The translations under genes were made by a program, and so were the position numbers. From contig OZ005662.1 in assembly GCA_963930645.1 (NCBI GenBank), positions 75,535,841 to 75,599,840 on the forward strand: a stretch of 64,000 bases of DNA. Direction: 5' to 3'. This document shows, in pieces, positions 56,179 to 64,000 of this stretch (its first letter is position 1; every line of letters begins with the position of its first letter). Origin of the DNA: Salticus scenicus. Taxonomy: Eukaryota > Arthropoda > Arachnida > Araneae > Salticidae. Below the pieces are notes generated by a model. It saw only the letters and a list, made by a program, of their open reading frames with translations. It did not search any database and had not been told where the DNA came from.

Positions 56179-56834
56179 GAATGAATACGTAATTTTAACA
56201 CTTTGAATGTGTTAATCATATAAACGTACCAGAGACGGCGTATAGCAAGGTGCATTATCATCTTGAAATTCTATTTGCGGAAAAGTCTGAAATTACCTCC
56301 AAAATAGTCAGTCAGGCACCACTTTTATGTTGGCCATGTTTTATTTTGAGTTAATTGATCTCTTGAGCATGAAAATTTTCCTGACTCCTTGAAAAATTGT
56401 GCACCTATGTACCATAATATACGGAGAATGTATCACTGTTTTAACAATGCAATTTTCATTACGTTGGCCACATTTTCGTCGCTCGACAAGCTTTTTTTTT
56501 TATCAACTCTAAATAAATTAAACTTGACTTATCAGAGAAATCCAGTACAGCCCAATAATTAACAGCTAATTTTTTTTTAATTTTTTGTCAACTGAAGTTT
56601 TTTTTTTTTTTTAATTATTGTCCTTAATAATGTCTTTTTTGCAGATCTACTTTGGGTTTTGACCTGCTTTGTCAAAATCAACTGATTTAAATCACTATGA
56701 CCCTGTTCATATATGTTAGTGCAATTTTATGTATTTTTCTGTACTTATTTTAAAAAATATTGTAAAATTAATTTAGAACTATGGAACTGAACTTTTCACT
56801 GCATTTTAATCAGAGGTGCAGAATATAACTGAAC
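56179..56834 (+). repeat. Repeat X copy 1, right part
   Basis: Nearly identical to 58657-59309; in the first 200 bp I count about one difference. It runs on into unrelated sequence, whereas copy 2 is broken at the same base by another element. Confidence 0.9.
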
Positions 56835-56965
56835 GTGCAAATGATGTTCGAGGGAAATTTTGAACATTTTCTTAGAATAAAATAGGCTGACCATATGTCC
56901 TTGAATCTCGAGTACAAACTACCTTCATCCCAAAAAAATTACAACACATTTGGGGACACCGGTTA

Positions 56966-57037
56966 CAGTGGCGGATCCAGAACTTGACTTTTTTTTGGGG
57001 GGGGGGGCTTCAGCCCCCTCCCTTAAATCCGCCTCTG
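56966..57037. mobile_element. 72-bp hAT-like micro-MITE
   Basis: CAGTGGCGGATCC and, at the right, AATCCGCCTCTG are the ends, with a T/G run and GCCCCCTCCC between. ACCGGTTA (56958-56965) and GCCGGTTA (57038-57045) match at 7 of 8, fitting a hAT duplication. Confidence 0.8.
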
Positions 57038-57045
57038 GCCGGTTA

Positions 57046-57395
57046 TATAAAGGTATTAATGTTTTATTATAGTAATTTATTATATGTATAATAAATAAGC
57101 TGAAATTAGTTTAGGTTCTTTGTAAATAAAATTTTAAAAATTTTACAATTTGAGGTGATTTAATTAATTTTTTCATTTTTTTGTCCTTGAAATTTGAAGA
57201 TACCACCATCTTTGTACCCAAATTCAATGAAAAAAAATATGGTCACTCTAAAATAAAATGGAAATTTAAAAAATCTACTGAAAAACAAACTTTCTAATTG
57301 GTAATATCAAACAACAAATTAACAGCTGTATTCTTCTGTTATATTGAGAATCTCTTTTAAATAACTATTATATACCTCCTCCCCCCCCCCTTCTC

Positions 57396-57432
<37 letters not shown>

Positions 57433-58551
57433 GTTAAGCATTTTAAGTTTGACGATAAATATCTGGTAATTAATTCAAACTAGAGAAAATATCAAATCTC
57501 CAACATTTTTTTTCCCCCCCAATCTAACTAGGATGCTACAAGAATCGTTATCCAATCCACATAAACAAACACTTTAATAACAAGAGGCTGGGAGAAATGA
57601 TATATTTGTTGTTTGTTTACTTTAGCAGATATACTGAGAGGTAGGGAAGAAAGGAAAAGAGAAAGAGGAAAAAGAAAACATTTTGCAATTTGCAGTGTTT
57701 TGAATCTCATTAAAACGGTAAGTTCAGTTATCACATCAGTTTCAATTGTAGATTCAACAACTGCCACCACCTTCTCCAACCAAACCACAGACACACATGC
57801 GCACACAAAAAAAGAAAGATAAAGTTTATTAAATACTATTTATTTAAATTTAAAGAAAGATAAAGTATTTGAGCAATTAGCTATGATTAAATATAAATTT
57901 TTGGATGAATTGCTTCTTTTTGTGTCTTAAAGTTTAGTTTTTATTTGAGTATTTTAATTTTAGCAATTAATCAAAACTTCTGTTGTTCTTTTATGGATGT
58001 TTATAGGAGTCCAATCATTTCATATTAATTGTCATTAATCTAAAACAGGGATGCACTACCTATGGCCCGCATAGCCTTTAAAGTTGGCCTGTGAATGCTG
58101 TTAATAAAATAAGATTAATTAAAAAAAAAAAAAAAAAGATTTTTTCAAATAAACAGAAAAAAGAAAAAAAAAAAATTAATATGAAAACGATTCTACATCA
58201 GAATAAATAATTTACAGTTGTTCATGAAGTTTCTTTACTTTTCATTAGAGCTGTACAGAGTACTCGGCATATACTCTGTATTCAGCCTACTCGACCAAAT
58301 TTTAACTAAGTATTCGGCCAATACCGAGTAGTTGTAAGAATTTCATTATTTTTATGTATTATTGAAAGAAATGTATTCATAAGAGCTGTTTATTAATAAC
58401 TAAACTAAAAAATTATGAAAATATAGAGTCATTAAACTTTTTCTGCAAACAGCTTTTTGCAGTTAGAACGGGTGAGTAGTTTACCACCAAACTTGGTATA
58501 GAGACAATTCATGATATGAGCTTATCCATTTTAGTTAAAAGTTCTAGGTCT
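57046..58551. other. A+T-rich segment, no gene; isolated element ends
   Basis: Contains C and A runs (57377-57430), CAGGGATGCACTACCTATGG at 58046 (resembling a hAT left end, no partner seen) and GAGTACTCGGC/GCCAATACCGAGTA near 58258-58330 (possible inverted pair). A frame at 57528-57806 on the minus strand has no recognisable domain. Confidence 0.5.
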
Positions 58552-59309
58552 AATAAAGATGAAATTCTACAATATCCTTTGTGAGATTTAACTTAAAGTG
58601 AAAAATGATATGATTACTTACAGAATTATAGGTGCTCATGGGAATGAATACGTAATTTTAACACTTTGAATGTGTTAATCATATAAACGTACCAGAGACG
58701 GCGTATAGCAAGGTGCATTATCATCTTGAAATTCTATTTGCGGAAAAGTCTGAAATTACCTCCAAAATAGTCAGTCAGGCACCACTTTTATGTTGGCCAT
58801 GTTTTATTTTGAGTTAATTGATCTCTTGAGCATGAAAATCTTCCTGACTCCTTGAAAAATTGTGCACCTATGTACCATAATATACGGAGAATGTATCACT
58901 GTTTTAACAATGCAATTTTCATTACGTTGGCCACATTTTCGTCGCTCGACAAGCTTTTTTTTTTTATCAACTCTAAATAAATTAAACTTGACTTATCAGA
59001 GAAATCCAGTACAGCCCAATAATTAACAGCTAATTTTTTTAAATTTTTTTGTCAACTGAAGTTTTTTTTTTTTTTTTTTTTTTTTTTAATTATTGTCCTT
59101 AATAATGTCTTTTTTGCAGATCTACTTTGGGTTTTGACCTGCTTTGTCAAAATCAAATGATTTAAATCACTATGACCCTGTTCATATATGTTAGTGCAAT
59201 TTTATGTATTTTTCTGTATATATTTTAAAAAATATTGTAAAATTAATTTAGAACTATGGAACTGAACTTTTTACTGCATTTTAATCAGAGGTGCAGAATA
59301 TAACTGAAC
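58552..59309 (+). repeat. Repeat X copy 2 (lacks the 53.5-56.2 kb insertion)
   Basis: About 758 bp, collinear with 53423-53527 plus 56184-56834. Differences are few and mostly in homopolymer length. It is the empty-site reference for the GAATG insertion. It is cut at 59310, where copy 1 continues. Confidence 0.9.
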
Positions 59310-62046
59310 GGGGTAATTCCATTTTAAATCAACAAATTTTCAAAAAAGTTGTTGCATGACAATTTTTGATTTTGATGACAATTTGCATGTGCTTTCCCCA
59401 TACCTTTTTGACCACAAAAAAATATTTTTTTTATTTAAAAAAAATTACCCTTTGATATGAAGGCTATTTTTGTCGTTGCCAACAGCAAAAATTAGATATT
59501 TTGATGCTTTGCTTTATGAACTATAACTTTTTTCCTATCAAAGCTATCAAACTCAACTATAGCTCATTGGAAAGCTAAAAAAAAGATCTTTTTCCATATG
59601 GTATCAATAAATTTGAGATTTAAAAACAAAGGTTATTTTTTCAAGGTCAAAGTTTGCGATGCAAAATTAATTTTTTGCCACTTTTGAAAATTAAAAAACC
59701 TATGAAGGGCTTGGAATAACAAGCCCTCTTTTTTTTCTTATATACATATATAAGGTTGCTTATTGTATTAAAAAGTTTGGCTTGTTACTCTGCCCCCTTC
59801 ACAAGATACGACCCCCCCGAAGTTGCAAATTTTCTAAAAAATCCAATTTTCAATGCTAAAAAAATGCATGTGGGGGGCAAGGTAAATTTTTTTTACTTGT
59901 GTGATTTTAAGTACTTCATACCATCTTTCAAACAAAAAAAAAAAAAATTACTTTGTTATTCAAAGGCGTTTGGCAGCTATAAGGGTCTGAATTTTCAAAT
60001 AGTCACACTAAAACCATCCAATTTTTTCATGTACTTTTTTTTGGAAACATGTCATTTATTATTATTTTTTTTTATTTGATGGACTTAGATTGACCTCACA
60101 AATAAGAATATATCATATTCCTACTTTTCCTCATTTATAGTAATCTATTTGCCAGTTAAAAGCAAGAATAGACAGATTTCAACTTGTCCAGCCTTGCTCC
60201 CACATTATGTATAGAACAGTTCCCTTTAGGCAAACAGTACCTACCTGTGGTAGGAACTGTGCCAATGACAAGGCTGCTTGAATATTATTGGATACAATTT
60301 GACCAATAATATAGGGTAAGACAAATGATCTGCCTGCCAATGATGTCACATGGAACTGCTTTATAACTAGTTGTTTCTTTAACTCTGAAAGGAGTAGGTT
60401 GCTGGGAAGTGTTCTTGCTGTAAAATCTTGTAAATTTTTGTCTTTCATGTAGGTTTTTTCATTTCAAGGTCAAGAAATATACATATTTACAGGATATTTT
60501 GGTGAATAACTGTCCTTGTTGAAGGTAAAAAAAGAAATTATTTTTTAGAATTCTTAAATATAAGTTTGTTTTTCTGCATATAAAGAGTAAATGAATTATG
60601 GATAACTCTAAATGCTCCATAGGAATTTTTATGAAAGATAATTGTAACATTTTAAGTTATAGTAGGCAGTCAACTGTAGAGAGTATTTCTAAGTATAATG
60701 ATGATGATAAAACTTTACTGCAATTGAGAACTGGATGTAAAACAATTGAAACTGTTTGTACTTACCATGCAAAAAAGTTTTTAGATAAATTTTCTCACCT
60801 TTATGGAACTTCCTGCTGTGACCCATTTTCGGAACATAATAAGGTGATTACAAAATCGCTGAGAATCATAAGCAAAGATTTGTATTTGAAAAACACAAAT
60901 TTGAATCTTATCCCTGGAAAATCTCTGTGCTCTAAATGTTTAAATAAAATTCAAAATCAGAGAGTTGAAACCTATAAAGATAATAATGAAGAAATGTACA
61001 TACCTGAATGTGATTTAGTCGAGTCTGTAAATGTAGCATGTAGTGCCCTTGGAGTATCACCTGTGAAAGTTGCCAAGTTATCGCGCGATCGTAAATCATC
61101 TACATTAAAAAGAAAAGTTTCAGCGATAACAGAATGTGTCACAAATAAACTAAATAAATCATTTGACCTTTCAATTGTTTCACATGAAGAAAACAATAGT
61201 TCTTGCCAAAAGCACATATGTGATAATTATGAAAAATTAATAGAAGACCTTAAAGAGAGAATGAAAACTGCTGAGTGTCTGCAGGATAAAGTAAACATTT
61301 TAAGTTTGTTGCCTGTAACTTGGAGCTATGCAAAAATTCAAGCAGAATTTGGAGTCAGCCAGTATTTAATTCGAAAAACTAAAGATTTAGTTAAAACACA
61401 AGGAGTTTTACCAAAACTGGAACCTAAGAAGCCAAGCAATATTCTTGGTTCTAGTACAATAAAAGCTATAGAGGATTTTTATCAGAGAGATGCCTGTAGT
61501 CGCATGATGCCTGGAAAAAAGGACTGTATTTCTGTGAGAGGAATGAATGAGGAAAAGTCAAACCTTCAAAAAAGGCTCATTTTATGTGACTTGAAGGAAC
61601 TTTACATACATTTTAAACAAAATTATCCTGATTTGAAAGTAGGGTTATCTAAATTTGCCGATCTTAGACCAAAATTTTGTGTGTTAGCTGAAGCATCTGG
61701 TACACATTCAGTGTGCGTTTGTTTGTACCATCAAAATGTAAAACTTATGCTATCAGCGATTAAAAGTGATCATAGCTACAAAGATCTGCTGCAGATTATG
61801 GTCTGTGATACTGAAAATGAGAATTGTATGTTTTCGGAATGTACTGCATGTCCAGGTGTGGATGCCATTTTATCACTGATTTCTCCAAGTAACAGCACCC
61901 AAATTGACTTGGAAAATGATGAATTTGAGGATTTGCAAGTTTCATATAAGCAGTGGATGTCCACAGACAGATGTGAACTGACATCATGTGTGCTACCTTT
62001 ACAAGAATTCTTGGTTAAGTGTTGTGAAAAACTTGAGCATCTAAAG
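59310..62046 (+). mobile_element. Unclassified transposon carrying an intact 483-codon frame (left end to interruption)
   Basis: The left boundary is set by comparison: repeat X copy 1 continues past CTGAACG (56835) while copy 2 switches to GGGGTAATTCCATTTTAAAT. The first 1.3 kb is non-coding with a minus-strand open segment; the coding region follows at 60598. The right end is not seen because a hAT-like element interrupts it at 62047 and the window ends. Confidence 0.6.
60179..60448 (-). CDS. Unrecognised 89-codon minus-strand frame
   Basis: Starts at ATG (60446-60448) and encodes a mostly hydrophobic middle (SFVLPYIIGQIVSNN, ALSLAQFLPQVGTVCL). It lies in the same element, divergent from the long plus-strand frame, with 150 bp between. 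I recognise no family; it may be a second element protein, an exon, or chance. Confidence 0.25.
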   Translation of the reverse strand: MKDKNLQDFTARTLPSNLLLSELKKQLVIKQFHVTSLAGRSFVLPYIIGQIVSNNIQAALSLAQFLPQVGTVCLKGTVLYIMWEQGWTS

Positions 62047-62139
62047 CAGGGTTGGCAAACTGGGCCCAGCCCAGAAAAACCCGCCCGGGTTTTTCTGGGC
62101 GGGCCCACCAACAAAAACCCACTGGGTTTTTGCAAATAA
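60598..62139 (+). CDS. Unknown transposon-associated protein, C-terminus replaced by an inserted element
   Basis: The frame runs 513 codons from ATG at 60598 to TAA at 62137-62139. Codons 1-483 are native; from codon 484 (62047, CAG GGT TGG) the sequence is the left end of a hAT-like element, so the last 30 residues are not native. Visible features: cysteine pairs near residue 103 (LCSKCLNKI); a basic linker (residues 160-180); a helix-turn-helix-like stretch near 240-265 (TWSYAKIQAEFGVSQYLIRK); a GKKDCISVRGMNEEK segment near 305; and a Cys/His cluster (THSVCVCLYHQNVKLML near 369-385, then C and ECTACPG near 410-425) that could bind zinc. I believe similar proteins are repetitive in arthropod and cnidarian genomes, but I cannot name the family. 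The frame is otherwise unbroken, in contrast to other transposon proteins here. Confidence 0.6.
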   Translation: MDNSKCSIGIFMKDNCNILSYSRQSTVESISKYNDDDKTLLQLRTGCKTIETVCTYHAKKFLDKFSHLYGTSCCDPFSEHNKVITKSLRIISKDLYLKNTNLNLIPGKSLCSKCLNKIQNQRVETYKDNNEEMYIPECDLVESVNVACSALGVSPVKVAKLSRDRKSSTLKRKVSAITECVTNKLNKSFDLSIVSHEENNSSCQKHICDNYEKLIEDLKERMKTAECLQDKVNILSLLPVTWSYAKIQAEFGVSQYLIRKTKDLVKTQGVLPKLEPKKPSNILGSSTIKAIEDFYQRDACSRMMPGKKDCISVRGMNEEKSNLQKRLILCDLKELYIHFKQNYPDLKVGLSKFADLRPKFCVLAEASGTHSVCVCLYHQNVKLMLSAIKSDHSYKDLLQIMVCDTENENCMFSECTACPGVDAILSLISPSNSTQIDLENDEFEDLQVSYKQWMSTDRCELTSCVLPLQEFLVKCCEKLEHLKQGWQTGPSPEKPARVFLGGPTNKNPLGFCK

Positions 62140-64000
62140 GCGGGTTTTTGTTAAATATTATTTATAATTTACAAATCCCATCTATAAAGTATAGAAAACA
62201 CTTTACCTTTAAAGAAAACACTCTTATTTTTGTTTTCTAGAAAATAGTATTAAACTTAAACATAAAACATAACTACAGTTATAAATATAATAAAAGCAAG
62301 TTTATCTTCTATAATTGGTTCAATTTTCCTTTTCCTGTAAAACCGAATGATATTTTTGTTTAACAGCGGACATAAATGTTGTCCAGAATCAATATTTAAC
62401 TAATTAAATTGTTTAGTTTTAAAACTTTATAATAATTTTATTTTAATTTTAGTACCAACATAATTATGAATCTAATGAAATAAAATTTTCTTCTATAACC
62501 GTTTCAACTATTACAAAACTTACAAAAAAAAGGGATAAAGCAGTGCAACTTATTTTATAATTAAAACTAGTTGGCATAAGTGGACTCTGCTCAGTTCCCC
62601 ATCATATATATGTTCTCATAAATTTCTAGTACAGGACATTTTCTTAACATGATTATCATGCTAAGAGAAATGAATCTAACCAAACACTTGACACAATGAC
62701 AGAGTGAAATCCCCACCTAATAGGCTATCCACCGTTCACTTTGATATATTTATCTTATTCTAATCTATTAATTTATTTTATTAGGCTCAATTTCGTAGTT
62801 ATGTTTTCATGCTACTATTTCTAATGCAACAATCCTCAAAATGCATATTTATATGGGATATCGACACATTTTGCTATGTTGATAAAATCTTAAATTACGA
62901 GTAACTTGCAAAATTTTCCTGTTAGAATATTTGTAGTCAATTATGTTCAAACAAGTATCATAAATGTTATTTTGAAGTTGTCTGATATATTTATGATCCT
63001 CAAAATGGACATTTATACTCAATTTTGCCCTATCTATCATTTTAAGTAAATCGTAAATTCCAAATAAATTGCGAATTTTTTAAATTGGAAAATTTATACT
63101 CTATGATATTCATGCCAGTACCCTGAATAATATTTCAAAAGTGGTCTGACATCTTTACGATGAAAATATCCCCAAAAATTGACGTTTATGTGAAATTTTG
63201 CCCTATACTGCCACGCTAAGAATTCGTAAATTTCCAATAACTTGCGAAATTTTCAAAGTAGCATGTTTCTAGTTACTGATGTTCATTCCAACATCAAAAC
63301 TCATATTTTAAAACTGGTCTCACATTTTTTCAGTAAAAATTTTCCATTCAATGCACATTTAAGTAAAATTTTGCCCTATTCTCCCATGTTAAGAAAAGCA
63401 TAAATTTTTAATAACTTATGAAGTTTTTTAATTCAAATGTTGCAAATGAGTAGGGTTCTTGCCAGTGTCGAAAGTAATATTTTAAAACTTATCTGACTTC
63501 TCTGTGACAATTTGTTCTTGAGATATCGTGTACACAGACTAATGGACTAACAAACTAACACACACCATACAAATTTTGTCATTTTTCGGATTCTTCACAC
63601 GTGAAAACGTGTAAAAAAGTAAAAAAAAAAACGAGGTCGAAAATTTTCACGATTACCTAAGTTCTCCATTTATAGCATGATGGGGAACTAAAAAATTTAA
63701 ATGATATGTATTGTACTTAAGAATTTAAATTCTTTTATTTTGTCAGTTATTGTCATTAAGAATATTTATTTTGAATAAGCATACATTAAAATAAAATATA
63801 ACTTAATCTTACTAATTAATACTATTTTAATATTAGAATCAAACCAATTTTTATTTATAAGATAAATATTAGATTAATTATTAATTAGTAGTTTAATATA
63901 ATTAGGTGTATTTTAACTAATATGCTAAATAACATACATCTAACATTGCAATGCAAATGTATTCAAACAAAAACCCACAAAAGCCCAGAAAAACCCACAA
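62047..64000. mobile_element. hAT-like element, left part, running off the window
   Basis: It begins CAGGGTTGGCAAACTGGGCC, like the CAGGGTTGGC end of the element at 50004. A palindromic block (CCCAGAAAAACCCGCCCGGG and its complement) follows. Similar ACAAAAACCCACAAAAGCCC phrases at 63964-64000 suggest its right end is close. It interrupts the long frame after codon 483; the predicted target duplication is ATCTAAAG (62039-62046). It contains a hairpin-capped element. Confidence 0.75.
62567..63689 (-). mobile_element. Hairpin-capped element, inverted copy of 37782-39068
   Basis: Read on the minus strand it begins AGTTCCCCATCATGCTATAA then GGAGAACT, passes through CGTGAAAATTTTCGACCTCG, GTGTACACGATATCTCAAGA and about four 174-bp-type units, and ends GGGGAACTGAGCAGAGTCCA then ATGCCAACTAG before T. 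It lies wholly within the hAT-like element. Non-coding; a small minus frame at 62849-63040 is accidental. Confidence 0.85.

Noticed and set aside
57528..57822. 92- and 69-codon frames on opposite strands
   Set aside because: Overlapping frames in simple-sequence DNA without a recognisable domain.
60972..62135. Minus-strand frames (60972-61217, 61776-62135, 61796-61987)
   Set aside because: Shadows of the long plus-strand frame.

Overview
The window is A+T-rich, intron-rich eukaryotic DNA dominated by transposable elements. Host coding content is small: two genes of the BTB/POZ family (one with a clear MATH domain), degenerate BTB relics, and tRNA-like sequences. Many MATH-BTB (TD/POZ) genes, Penelope-like elements, Helitrons and TTAA- or TA-flanked MITEs fit an arthropod, most likely a chelicerate such as a spider. 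That assignment is inference; no barcode gene is present.

Region by region. 1-3.9 kb: small DNA transposons (Tc1/mariner-like, pogo/Tigger-like, a piggyBac deletion derivative keeping its cysteine-rich C-terminus). 3.9-11.7 kb: a plus-strand BTB gene with a Ser-rich exon (3895-4443) and a terminal BTB exon (9362-9933) joined by a 4.9-kb intron full of transposons, then an array of about 295-bp copies of its 3' end and a decayed second BTB. 12-24.5 kb: hAT-like elements, a Ty1/copia Pol relic (minus), a Penelope-like GIY-YIG fragment in an inverted pair with hammerhead-like motifs, and hairpin-capped elements with internal tandem repeats. 25-34 kb: nested insertions whose empty sites occur elsewhere in the window. 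35-43 kb: a decayed transposon protein, a Penelope reverse-transcriptase fragment, several hairpin-capped elements and a 670-bp foldback. 43.97-46.3 kb: a two-exon MATH-BTB gene (minus). 47-49 kb: a degenerate periodic array and a palindromic element with two tRNA-like cloverleaves. 50-53.2 kb: a hAT element with perfect 8-bp target duplication and a canonical non-autonomous Helitron. 53.4-64 kb: a near-identical duplicated segment, each copy interrupted by a different transposon; one carries an intact 483-codon unknown reading frame cut by a hAT element that itself contains another element.

The main discovery candidate is a superfamily of hairpin-capped elements (at least eight substantial copies). 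Their 5' hairpin arm recurs inverted near the 3' end, before a second hairpin and sometimes CTAG. The architecture resembles Helentron/Helitron2-type rolling-circle elements. The arms differ between subfamilies but stay complementary within a copy, and some copies carry internal repeats of about 174 bp.

The two host genes share a phase-1 intron just before the BTB domain, which supports the exon structures. MATH-BTB proteins usually act as substrate adaptors of Cullin-3 ubiquitin ligases. No operon-like coordination is visible; the rest is repeat biology.
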